This document shows positions 24,546 through 35,905 of a DNA stretch of 64,000 nt, piece after piece. Made by a program: the position numbers and the translations under genes. The number at the start of each line of letters is the position of its first letter. Position 1 is the stretch's first letter. Source of the DNA: Chionis minor (Eukaryota; Chordata; Aves; Charadriiformes; Chionididae); assembly GCA_013398295.1 (NCBI GenBank), contig VZSF01008169.1, positions 1,240,001-1,304,000 on the forward strand. Reading direction: 5' to 3'. Under the pieces are notes generated by a model. It was not told the DNA's origin and made no database searches. It was given only the letters and a program-made list of their open reading frames with translations.

Positions 24546-27503
24546 GCAAGTGCAGATGTTATTCACTTTCCTTCACGACAGTGAAGATTTGAGTGTGAAA
24601 TGCAGATAAAATGCAGGAAATGTCTTAGTTTCCTTGTTTATCTTTATTTTTCCTTACCTCACCTCAGTCCCTGCTCCTTATGTGCCAAACCTCTCCCTTT
24701 GTTCTGGACTTTGCCTGTTACAGGTGTTAGTGCTCAGGCAGGTTGAGGGCAGCGCAGGTGCGCTCCTTGCGTTGAGGAGGCTTTTCCAGAGCCGAAACAA
24801 GGATACTGAAGATGCTCGATAGCTAGGTCTCTGTCACGCTCCCACTAGCCAAAACAGCTGGCCAAACTCAGTGGGAAAGTCTCAGATCCGTCAGGCTGGA
24901 AAAGTGATGCAGAATATCATGGCTCACGACACACTGTTGAGGCTGTCTTAATTTAAATACTAATGAAATACATGGATCCTTATTTCAAATTGGGAGTCTG
25001 GATCTGTTCTTTAGCACTCAGCACTGTTAGCCTGACACCCTTCAATACTGTTGAATTTCTCATATGAGAAATTCTTCGGATTTATCAGAAAAAGAGGCAA
25101 TATCAACTGAATATAATTGAAATCGCTTTTACAGCTATGCCTAGAGATGTCTGAGTCAAAAATGAACATAATATACAGACAGGATTCAACCAGGGCTGTG
25201 TTTTAAATCTTACAACTTTCTCTGTTTCTGGTGAACCTTCCAAGAAATCATGATTTTGCTGAAGTTACAAGGATCAGCATTTCTGCAGTTGTGAGGAGTT
25301 CCTTTTGCAAACCAGATTAGTACTTGTGCTTCCGAGTCACCTCCAGACAAACTGTATGAGGCAATAACCCTAGCTTTATAAGCTGAGACCCCAGTGCAAT
25401 GTATATTAACAAGTGGTTTTTGTATATTATATAAATAAGAGCTTGGGGACATCCCCAACTCCTGAGAATACTACTTTTTATTCCAATTAATTTCTCTTTC
25501 AGTGCAATAGAAATTCTTACAGCCACCACTGCTGTTGATGTGCCCAGTGATTTGAAATGTTATTTTGGGTGACAAATTCTGTCAGTATTACTAGTGATAA
25601 AATTTATGGGAATTTTGGGGAGTTAATAGGTCGCTTTCTGTCGACGCTTATAAAGGCGATGCCAGACCCTCAGCTTGTGTGAATTGGCAGTATTTTTATT
25701 CGCATCGATGGTTCAACACTGACTTAAACCTGATAAAGTAAAAGAAGCCAACTTAAAGTCAGCATGAAACACGTAAAAAGTGAAAATTAATAACTTAAGA
25801 ATGACCAAATCTTACCAAGTGATTCTGCAGAAAGGACAGAATTTGTGCATCCTGCCACCCCAGACTGAGACATGCCTTGTTGTAAATACCTAAATATAAA
25901 ATGTACTTATGAACCGTAGATCTTGACTTAAACTCTGCCTGTTTAAATACAAAAAGTTACATTTTAGTTTCCTTTAATGCTGTATATGGTAGCCATTTCC
26001 AGTATCATACATAAACAATGTAATTCAAAGTATAGACTTAATTGTACAACTGTGACAATGTCAGAATCTCCTAAGAATCATATCTTACAATTGGTATGTA
26101 AGCACACGTTCTTTAAATTATTATTACTTACAATAAACTCAGTGGTGTGTTCATTGATGCCTGAATCTTATTTATTATATTTCTGAAAAGTTCATTGGGA
26201 TAACTGTTGACAGTGGAATGAACTTAATTGCCTAATTCTGCACGGAAGTTGATTAGGTTGAATTTCTTCTAATGTTAAAACAACTGAATTAATAGCATTT
26301 GATAATAGCTCAGCTCTCTCTCCAGGACAGTTTTGGTGGTCTCATTCTTGTTCCCAGTGGGCAAGTAAAACAAGACCCATAAATAACAGTAAAGGCTGAG
26401 CCAATCGCCACTGAAGTCTGCAGAAAAACCTAGTTGGCTTCAGTAGGGGTTGGATGAGAACTTCAGTGGGAATGTTCTTTTCCTACTCGGCAGAGACGTG
26501 CAGTGGGAAGGGCGATAGAGAGGCTCTGTCAGATGGAACATGAGCTCTCTTAAGTCATTCCAGGCATTTATGGAAGCATCTGCCCAAGGAAAAAATCCTA
26601 AAACAGGGTTTTATTTGCCAGGGATGATTCCAGAAACTGATCTTAAGGCACATGGTTTTCTGAAATCCTTTCTAAGCAGCATTGTTTCTATTGGATTAAA
26701 CTGATTTGACACCCACTGACAGTAAACTTCTTACTTCAAACAAAGAACCTGTAAAACAAAAGTAAAATCATTTATGCATTCAGGAATCAATTATTGGCCA
26801 ATAACTGATTTGTATAAGTTCTGGACGTTCTTTGCAAAATAAAAGGAAAGCAAGGGAAATGTTAATGGGAGATGTGCTGGAGACATACTCTTCTGAAGTA
26901 GCTGAACGTGTATAAGGCAAATACTTCTACAAAAATATCTCCGTTAATCCATGTACGTATTGCAGCTGTGCACAGTGGGCGGTTGTTTGAATTCTTTGAC
27001 TATCCAAAAAGGCAAAGAAAATCATATGATGATTTTTGATGAATGCAGTGGTCCCCACTAATCAATATTTTGCTTATTCGGAGTTGCTGCTTTTTCTGAT
27101 GTAACTTCATGTGGTTCTTTTTTCAAAGTCCACTAAGCATTTGTTTCATTAGAGCTGTCCACACTTTGGCAACCATCCGTTAGACCAGTGAGTGCCAAAT
27201 ATATTTACCTTAATAAACTCCGGATAAGAAAGTATATTGACTAGAGGGGACTGTCGGACCAAAGTCGGCTGTGTTGTATGCACCATAAAAATCGGTGGGA
27301 TGAGTAACTACACGGTGGCTCTACCGTATGAGGCAGTTTGATACTAACCTAGTTCTTGCTGTGCAACTTGAGGGGACAAAAGTCCTGTGATTTCCTTTGA
27401 AAAAGGAAATTTTTGTGTGGTTATGAAAATGAGACACATTGTGTTCTTTTTGCTTTAGAATGTAAATACATCTCTTTTTCCCCCTTTTATACATTGTTAA
27501 CAG
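24546..27503 (+). other. ABLIM1: ABLIM1 intron w11, GC-AG type (2958 bp)
   Basis: It begins GCAAGTG and ends ...cattgttaacag. No GT donor is available in the right frame at the exon edge. GC-AG introns make up roughly one percent of vertebrate introns and are often alternatively spliced (established knowledge). I see no repeats inside. Confidence 0.88.
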
Positions 27504-27584
27504 ATTTTTCCATATGAAATGCTCATGGTGACCAACAGAGGGCGAAATAAAATACTAAAAGATGTAGACAGAACCAGGCTTGAG
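27504..27584 (+). CDS. ABLIM1: ABLIM1 coding exon w12 (villin headpiece, N-terminal half)
   Basis: This exon of 81 bp (27 codons) is phase 0 at both ends. It encodes IFPYEMLMVTNRGRNK, then ILKDVDRTRLE. It is the N-terminal subdomain of the villin headpiece: YPYE-like start, DVDRTRLE before the conserved His. The donor GAG|GTAAGA is strong. Confidence 0.96.
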
Positions 27585-28879
27585 GTAAGAGAAGCAAGTT
27601 CCTAAATGCTCTTTCCTGATGAAGTTGTTTGTTGTTGCACACTTGAAAGCTCAAACACTGAAGTGCGAGTCCTTGTTCGACTGGGAAGATGTCTCAGCAC
27701 GAAGCAGGGAAGGAGGAGTGCGACAGCCGCATCTCCACGAACAGTGCTGGGCCAGGAGTCCCACATCTCTGCCTGCTCCTGGACTGAGCTTCTCACAACA
27801 CCCCTGTGTTTTCCAGGAATTACTTGTATACTTGTAAATTGCTAAAAAGCCCAAAATTGGTGAAGTGTTTTGTAGTCATAGGATCCATGTTGGAATGGAG
27901 TAATACTTTGTTTGATCTTGGATCATTTCTTAGCTAAGAGTCAGTGTCAGCTATCCTTGAGGATCAAAAGTCTAACTTTAACTCATCGATGAGTCCTGTG
28001 GGCTGGCTGATATCAAAAAAAAAATGAGGATTTAAATCTCTGCCAACAAATACAAATTGCTTACAGCTTTGTGGATTAGAAAAACTTAAACAGCCCAGTG
28101 GAAGGCTGGGCACATTTAAGTCACTTGTAGTTAGTTATTTTTCTGTGGAGATGAGTGGAAGGGGCCACAAAAATTTAGGTAAGTAACCATTTATGCACAT
28201 TTTTATAGACGAGTAGATGTATGATCACTAATCAGAATTCAGTGCTGCCTTGCATTAGTGCCACAGGGAGACGCTTTCCCCATCCAGTGCACTCTAAAGC
28301 AGCTGAACAAGGAGTAGCTAGTGCACAAGACAGCACCAAAAAACGTTTCATTGGCACTAGAAAAACATGCTGGTCAGTTAGTCTGGCCGGACATCTTCCT
28401 TCTCATTTTCCTTCAAATGTAGCACATCAACCTGCAGCCTTTCTGCAAAGCTCTCCTGAAACCCAGTGCCTGTTATAACTTCCATATGTAACCAGAGGTG
28501 CCCAGCGAAAGCCTGGGACAGGGGCGTGTAGGAGCTGGTTTTGTTCTCTGGGCCGTCACTGCTTGCTGGGTGACTTCAGACAAATCATTTTCCTGTCTCT
28601 TGCTTATTCAGCAACTGAAATAGTTCTCCTGTTTTCCTTTGTAAATTTCTCAGACTTAACAAATTGCAAAATTTTATTGATTCACTGAGCACCCGGGTTC
28701 ATGAGGACTTGGATATTTGTATTGCCAAAGCATTATTATTTCCTGCAATGGCTCTTACACAGTGACATGAAATCCCTAAGGCACTCCTATCTCCTGTTGT
28801 GTCTCTTTGGCTTTGACTGACCATTGCCTTTTCTCCTTTTTTTTTTTCTCCCACTTTTTTTTTTTTTTTTTTTTTAAAG
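27585..28879 (+). other. ABLIM1: ABLIM1 intron w12 (1295 bp) with long T tract
   Basis: GT-AG intron. Its 3' end has two T runs (about 28838-28847 and 28855-28875) that form a very long polypyrimidine tract directly before ttaaag|C. No other feature is seen. Confidence 0.88.
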
Positions 28880-28993
28880 CGTCACTTAGCACCTGAAGTT
28901 TTTCAAGAAATATTTGGCATGACGATACAGGAGTTTGACAAGTTACCTCTCTGGAGACGCAACGACATGAAGAAAAAAGCAAAACTCTTTTAA
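28880..28993 (+). CDS. ABLIM1: ABLIM1 terminal coding exon w13 (villin headpiece, C-terminal half)
   Basis: 38 codons including stop TAA (28991-28993). It encodes [19 protein letters not shown], then [18 protein letters not shown]. This is the C-terminal headpiece subdomain: three short helices, the hydrophobic-cap Trp in LPLW, and the Lys-rich C-terminus with final Leu-Phe that contacts F-actin in villin-family headpieces (established for villin and dematin). All elements are intact, so actin binding should be retained. HLAPEVF.EIFGM and [13 protein letters not shown] are distinctive for ABLIM1 relative to its paralogues. Confidence 0.97.
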   Translation, partial: RHLAPEVFQEIFGMTIQEFDKLPLWRRNDMKKKAKLF

Positions 28994-29390
28994 TCTCCTT
29001 TAAAAAAAAAAAAAAGCAAAACCAACAAAAAATGATGCATAGGATATTGTATCATACAGTCCAAACTGTTTGGAAGCAACTACTTATCCACCAAAAAGGG
29101 AAAATTGCATAGTGGCACCTCTGTACAGAGAAATTGAACAAGATGAACGTTTGCCCTCCTGGAACACAGGGAGAAAATATCTGGGCTCAGAAACAACAAT
29201 GATAATTTTCAGAGGTGTTGACCCATTACATGATAATATACAAGATAGGAAACTGGTCTGTTCTCCTCCCTCAATGACACTCCCTTTACTTCTCTCCACA
29301 ATATGATGGACTTTATTGCTAGAGCCAGGAAGTGCCCTTAGGATGCCTTGTAGACTAAAGTAGTTGTAACCACTCCAAGAACTGGAAAAG

Positions 29391-29510
29391 AATATATATA
29401 TAAATATATATATATATGTATGCGTGTCTGCGTGTGTGCGCACATGTATTTATATCTACCCATCTATCTGTGTGTGCGTGTATGTATGTGTATACATGTG
29501 TATATATATG
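29391..29510. repeat. ABLIM1: TA/TG low-complexity repeat in 3'UTR
   Basis: Alternating (TA)n, (TG)n and TGTA-type units across about 120 bp. Both strands contain related dinucleotide runs, so an AU-rich hairpin is possible in the RNA. Confidence 0.8.
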
Positions 29511-31685
29511 GCGAGGAAGATAGATGCTGTGTAGTGAAAGAGAAGCCCTTTGTAACATACCTACACGGTCACATCAAGTCTTTCACACAACTGTTTCCTA
29601 ATTGGCACTCTTCTGAAATGGCATCTTCTTCGTGCGATACAATCTGCACAGGTGGGCACTCTGCTCGCTGTCAGTACATACCAGTTGAATTTCTGGAAAA
29701 TGGACTCCTTCTACTTGTATATATTTGCTAGGATATAGGAAGTGAATTGCTGTGTCTGTTGTCAGTCTTCCCTCTCCCACGCTTTCTGCTTGAATTAATA
29801 AGGCTGGAGCTTAACCAGTAGTTTGAATAATTTAAGATCACTTAAGTAATGGGAATGGTGGAGAAGAGTCAGTTTTCTTGTAATTTAGTCCAGGAGATGG
29901 GTGGATGGGGGTGGGAGTGACAGAGTGAGAAAATGCTTTTTTAAGCGTGCCCTGGTTCGCACCCAGAGATTTCGGGACAGACTCCCTGCTAGTAATTACT
30001 AGTACAGCTCATCAGGCTGCAGTGGAGTTGTACGATCTTACGTCAGTAGGGAAGATGGTTCTCTGCAAGCTAACACACAAATTCATCCCTCTGGGGGAGG
30101 AGTGTTTATGAATGAAAAGGTACCATCAAGGTGCCATGCTCTGCCAATAGAGGCTTTTTGATTAAATTGCAGTTGCTGTTGTCAATATGGCACAGTGCAT
30201 GGGGCCAAGCACTCTTTTTAGTTAATGTAGTTTTTCACTTGTGCTTGGAAAAGAGGGCACAGACTTTTTTTTTCCCCCCCTCTCTTGAAGCGTCAAACTT
30301 CCAGCCTTGGTTATTTTTATTTCCCTTTGTGCCTGACTTGGTTTTTGAAGACAGAGTAATCATGCAAGACAGTTTCTGAGCTGCGCTGAACTCCTTATTC
30401 CTTTCCGTTTTCTTCCAATATGCTGCAGCTTAAAAAACTGCCTGTATATACCTTAAATGCTTCTGGGCAAGTCCTATACAGAGGAGGACATGAGCACCAA
30501 AGTGAGTGAATGAATGCATTGTGGCTGCAAGGTCAGCTTTGTCTCTTCCTTGGTGCTTAACTGCCAATGCGTACTGCACTAACGAGCCTGTCTCCTGATA
30601 CGGGAGAGGGTCATTTAGGTTCTGTGTCTGTCAAAGAATATTAAGGTTTCATTTTTAATGCAGAAACTTTTGGCACTGGAGACATCAGAACCTTTGTATT
30701 TTCTGTTATATGAGACATTGGTGTTAAAATCTGGAAGTCAGGAAGGGGAAACAGTCCCATGTAGTTGTGAGATTCAGTATCGCTGTGTTGAGTGTTCTGT
30801 ATCACCAAATGGCATTTCACCGTGAAATGTGCAGGACAGCCCAAATCCTGCCTCTTCTTTGCTGGTTCAGGAAATCTGTTGCAACAGATCACCGTGGTTC
30901 CTTTGATAAAATCCGGGTTGAAGATTCCGCATATGAGAGACAGATAGAAGGGGTCAGCACCTGCTCCATGTCCCTGGAGCTAAGGGAATGGTGAGTCTAA
31001 GGGACAAGCTGGAGAATATGCTACCAGGCAGATCTGGCATCACAGTGCCCACTGAGCAGAAGTCCTCAGTGAACACTGTGCCACCCGCGATTGTGCGTAA
31101 GCTCTCTGGATTTTACTGAGATTGCAGCAAGGATCCCTTCAATACGTTTTAATTCAGTTTTTGGCACAAGCATCTTGAAAGGGTTTTAGAGGAACACTGA
31201 GAAGCAAATGGGAATGTTAGGGGCACTGGCAGTTTGAGATGCATTTTTGAGTGACTGCTGAAACCAAATCCATATGACAAAAGAACAGCAGTGTTTTACC
31301 GTCACAGGCTTTCGGAATGCTGGAATCTCAGAAATTCAGTGTTTGTCACCTACATGGTATGGCTTAACTTTGAGATGAACATTTGAGTTTTAATGCATTT
31401 AAAGCACTAAAATTCTCCAAATTTTGTCAGTCCGCATCCTAGAGGCAATACTGTGCTGCTGCCTCTCAAAGTAGGCGCTATGGATCTTGTAGCCCAAGTC
31501 ACCTTGACAATAAAGATTTTTGATCTGAAGACTTGCTCTCTCTCAAGGATGTGAGCTGCCAGTCTGCATTTTTCTATCCCCATGTCTAGATTACTATTGA
31601 ACTTCTCACAGCATACGTGAGTACACCACCCAGTCATTTCTGAAATAACTAAGCCAGGTTGTTTTCTCTCTTCTCCCTCCTCTCA

Positions 31686-31705
31686 AAAAAAAAAAAAAAA
31701 AAAAN
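31686..31705. repeat. Poly-A tract with assembly n
   Basis: A run of 19 A ending in n at 31705, so its length is uncertain. Confidence 0.8.
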
Positions 31706-32288
31706 AGAACCTCCTAGCTTGTGAAGAGTGACAGGGTAACTTGTATCTGCCTCATCAACTGAGAATTTAAAGCTGCAGTTGCAGCTTGGGAAGGAATGAA
31801 AAGAAGCCATCTTAGATGCTGCAGAAACAATTGATCTCTAACTGGATTTTTGGGCCACTGCTGTTTCACATCTCACTGGTGTGGAGCGTGGTCAGTTCAC
31901 AGTCCTCTACACCAGACTTAATACTTCTTTATTTCTGATTGAGAACATGAAGGGTTTTCTGAGCTTCAATTTCATGCCTATAGTTAATTCCCCTTGGCTA
32001 TCCCAACCTGTAGACATGTGTAGACACCCCAAGAGATTACTTGTCCATGAAAACCGCACTCCAGCCAGCCGCAGGAGGGTTGTGTGTTTTCTGCAGTGGG
32101 CTGTTAGCAGTGGTCACTGCAACATTTTCTGTTCTTTCATCTTGTCTTCCCACCTAATAAAAACAGAAATGTAGCTCCAGGGAGAATTTTCTTTGTAAGC
32201 AATGAATTGTTTTCCTAGTATCAATCAAGTAGCATTTTCATGGGCAGTTCATTGTAATTCCCCTCTTCAGTATTTCCTTGAGACATGT

Positions 32289-32353
32289 CAGGGGTCGGAC
32301 TAGATGTTCTTTCAAGGTCCCTTCCAACCCAAACTATTCTGTGACTCTATGAG
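32289..32353 (+). mobile_element. CR1 3'-tail fragment within the inferred 3'UTR
   Basis: The sequence tcaggggtcggactagatgt, then caaggtcccttccaaccc and attctgtgactctatga, is the terminal 65 bp or so of CR1, on the + strand. Confidence 0.9.
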
Positions 32354-35300
32354 TATGCCTTAAGTACATGCTTACATGCTTCTATTTCCCACAAAGCATT
32401 TGAGCTTCTGATCAAGTCCCATCAACCTCAGTGCTGTCAACAGAACATCATTTCCAAGAGGACTGAAAATTGATTCCTTTTTTCTTGGTTTTTCCCCTTT
32501 TCTGCTTTAGGAGTGATGTAAGAGCAAAGACCTGTCAAAAGGTTGCTAAATAACCACACGTGTGCAAAATGGGATTGTGTACACGTGCAGGTTCTCAAAC
32601 ACAGGTGCACGTGTAGCACGCACACTCCCCATTTGGAGTTGAGATCCCGTGTGAGTAGTTACCCTGGAATTTCCAAATAGTGTGTAGTATTGAATAGATA
32701 GTGGTCGTTAAGTTGTGAAGGTTGTCACTGGTATATGTGCTTGTATCTGCAGGGCTTGTGGATATCTGTGATGTATTGAGTGCGCAAAAGACAGGGCCAG
32801 TTTCCCACATCATGGAAGTGCCAGGTTGGCCGGCCACAAGAGATGTCATTTACAACAGGATAATACCCTGTGCAGTAGTCCTCATGCTAGCAGGGAATCC
32901 AGAGATCTGACTTACTGGGCTTTGCGCCCGCTCCAGATACTGGTCTGATAGTTTCCATATGAACAACTAGAGAACTGGTTTGCATTGCAGTGGGAACAGC
33001 TGGCCATACCCTCTACACCCATGCCTTAACGTAGTGTAAGCTCCAGCCTACTGCGAGTCAGAAGTTGAAGTAAATATGTCGAAAAAAATAAATTTATCAT
33101 CTCTGAAGACAGTAGAATTAAGCCAACTTGAACAGCAGATTTGGAAATTACTGAACTGTCCACTATTTCTCAATGAAGCAACGTGATCTCTCGTGGCCTC
33201 AGTTCAGGATGCTGAATGTAGCATCTCAACTCTGCCGACGTCCTATCCCAAACCTGCGTAACTTTCTGTACAACTGGAAGAGTAAGTTCTTGTGAAGTTT
33301 GCTCACAGATTATTTTTTTTTTTCTTTAATTGTTTGTTATCGTCTCATGCCGGTGTCATTTAAGACAGGTTTTAGTGGCATCTCAGAAACATACTTGCTT
33401 TCACTTTCATTAGCAGCCTTTCATTGTCTGGTCTGTGGTGCGCTGTGGACATAGCTGCGTAAGGTTAGACTAGGAAAACAGTAAGTTTCTTAACAGCTGT
33501 ATGTGGGACAAGCTGGCTCTGTGGCTGCAGTAGTGCTTTTCTGTCAAGACAGGTGTCATCTCTCCTTACAAAGTCCTGTAGTCCCAAGCCTGTGGGCTGA
33601 GCACTGAAGTGCTCGCTGCCATTTCCCTATTGCAATTTGGAAATCCTTTCTCAGCCATGCAGTTGAGCCATCCTGCTGTTCAGGGGAGGTCACCGGGAGT
33701 CTGTTTTGTAAAAGTTTGTTACTCTGAAATTAGGCACATTTTAAAGTGAAAACCCTTCTTCACAAGCCACGCTCCTCCTGGTGTGTTTGTGCCATGTCAG
33801 GTAATACCGATGCATGGAGAAGCGTTAAGTTCTGGGAAGGAGGAGGGCTGGCATAAGCTTGATTTCTCCAGGGTTTGCCAGGGTGTTGTTTAGCAAATTT
33901 AGAAGAAAACACAGGCATGAGCCTGTGGTACTTGCTATAAATTGGGGAAGCCAGGCTTGGAGCCCAGAGCTTACGAGCATCTACACTGAAATTGATGGTA
34001 TGAAGCTATTACAAGTGGCAGAAAAAATAACCCCCAAAATGGTAAAAATACGGACATCCTCCAAACTCACCTTGGAATGACTTACCATGGCCCATCCTGA
34101 CTTAGGAGATCTTGGCATATTTGGGCCGTAGCCTCATAGAGCAGACAGAATGAAAACCGGCCTTTCTCCACCTCCATGATTCACTGCTTCTCTTGAGAAT
34201 GTATCTGTGGAGGAGGATGTCCATGTCCTGCAAGTTACCTGTGGCAGTCAAAAATACCACTCGGTGATAATGATGATACGCAATAAAACATGTGCAGGAA
34301 ACAAGAAAATCAACTAATCTGTCCTGAAATGCCAGTCATCTTCCCATGTCAGAGACACTTAGGGTTGACTCCACAGCCCCCTTCCTCATTCAGGTAGCTC
34401 CAGGTCACGGGCCAGTCTGTGCCCTGTCAAACTTTTTGGCTCTGTCAACAGACCTGCTAAAGCCCAGCGTAGCCTTCAGGGTAGACACAGAGCAAGGGCT
34501 GGTTTTGACAATATGTGGTATGTTTTTACCCCATTGCTGCATAACAAAGAGCTAAAGAGAGCTTCCGAGCACTGTGATAGTAGTACAATGCACCTTTCTC
34601 TTCTGATGTATCTTACTACTGTGGGTTGCAGGACTGCTCTGGCTGGTGAGTTTTCCCTCGTGATTCCTCCCACACACCTTTTTTGTGCTTAATAAAATAA
34701 GAAACAAAAAAAAAATCTATCACAATGCAACGATAGAGAGTTTTTAGTCAGACAGCTGTGCTGGCGGGAGCTATGTGATGCCCGCATTTGGCAGGCAGAG
34801 AATAAGTATTATTAATTTTAATGTAAGCATCAGTGCAGGAAGTGGGAATGTAATTGGCCATTAATGTTGTTTGCCTGTATGCAAAATAAATTATTTGTTG
34901 CCCAAAGGGCTTCTGACAGGGGAACAGATTTCTGCTAATGATTTGCTAAATAATGCTCGTCCATGTGAAGAGGTAATCCTTCCACATGCGTTGCCGTCTT
35001 TCTTTTGAGGTGAAAAGAGATGACTGAAGACAAAACAGTAACGGGTTTTGTCAGGATCACCACAGTTAATACAAGTGTTGCTCCCAGGCCTTGCAAAGCT
35101 GCAGCCCGAAGGACCTTGCTCCTAGGCATTAGGAAATGAAGTCTTTCAAGCAGCAGAAGCAGCTATGGGAATTCCAGCGGTGCCTTACCAGGCTGAGTCT
35201 CTAGCTCCCTTAGGCGCTTTGACAGGTCCCACTGGACACTTGCCTGGGCTTTTGTCACTGAACACCTTTCAGAAAGCCCTTTTCCCCCCCCAGATGCAAA

Positions 35301-35878
35301 ACCACTGGAGTCAGTGGAGCCTCTCCCTAACACCCGCATACTTTGGAGCAGGCTCTTTCTCGGCTGGCTAGACCAGGGAAGTCCCGGACTGCCGTGTATG
35401 CGCACAGCAGCAAGCTCTGTGTGCCAGTACCAGATCAGCCCTGTCCGAGCCGTGCGGCTTGGTCGTTGGCTGACAACTCTTCCTGTAAGGGGGCCTTACA
35501 GCTGGGAGCTTTTTTTTAAGCTTTGGAAACTGAAACTAATTTTTCAAAGGTATATTTTCCTCCAAATGAGTAGATTTTGGCAATAGGATTTTTTTATTAT
35601 TTTATTTTCTGTTTTCTCCTCCCTCCACACGTTATAAACCAGCGTTTTGGGGAGGTGTCCCTGTGTTTTCCATTCATCTGTGAGACAGCTCTCTCTCTGA
35701 GTCTCTGTAAAAGTGAATCAATGTCTTGTCTGTACAGTAAGTCTGCTTGTATGCATAATGAAAAGTTGAGCTGGGTTGCCGTTCTGTACAATTAGTGTTT
35801 CCACTGACATACCGCAAACAGCACATACTGCACTCCTGTGCCACTGTAATCTGCATCACTGTTGTACTCAAGTCAATG

Positions 35879-35884
35879 AATAAA
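35879..35884 (+). promoter_or_regulatory. ABLIM1: Probable distal poly(A) signal of ABLIM1
   Basis: The canonical hexamer AATAAA is preceded within 200 nt by several TGTA motifs, which favour CFIm binding, and is followed by a T-rich downstream stretch at 35941-35948. This context is better than at the other hexamers. Cleavage would be expected near 35900. Confidence 0.5.
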
Positions 35885-35905
35885 GTTTGGAGCTTTATTC
35901 TTAAT

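Larger units (their letters stand above)
1..35905 (+). other. ABLIM1: ABLIM1 gene, 3' portion (13 coding exons and 3'UTR)
   Basis: This is the downstream part of actin-binding LIM protein 1, a cytoskeletal scaffold that links LIM-domain partners to F-actin through a C-terminal villin headpiece. Thirteen exons (1237-1366, 3613-3732, 11426-11530, 13871-13918, 16199-16345, 18661-18752, 18874-18970, 21806-21867, 22158-22218, 23206-23213, 24471-24545, 27504-27584, 28880-28993) join in one frame to give 379 codons and a stop. The order of recognisable blocks (HFHRP, RPDSRPLTPTYAQAPKHFHVP split over its exon, YRKPPIYKQH, DHWPGPP, LPDGH, MPNMLEPK, then the headpiece) matches ABLIM1 as I remember it. 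The headpiece end [16 protein letters not shown] fits ABLIM1 better than dematin, ABLIM2 or ABLIM3. The LIM domains and promoter lie before position 1. The 3' limit is inferred from a poly(A) signal. Confidence 0.93.
28994..35905 (+). other. ABLIM1: ABLIM1 3' untranslated region (end inferred)
   Basis: It begins with an A-rich stretch after the stop. It contains a TA/TG repeat (29391-29510), a 19-bp A run with an n (31686-31705), a CR1 tail (32289-32353), and AATAAA hexamers at 31509, 32156, 33087, 34282, 34691, 34885 and 35879. The one at 35879 is the best distal site: TGTA motifs lie upstream, and a T-rich stretch (35941-35948) lies downstream. The gene's human mRNA also has a multi-kilobase 3'UTR (from memory). 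A shorter 3'UTR is possible, and I cannot decide without transcript data. Confidence 0.55.
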
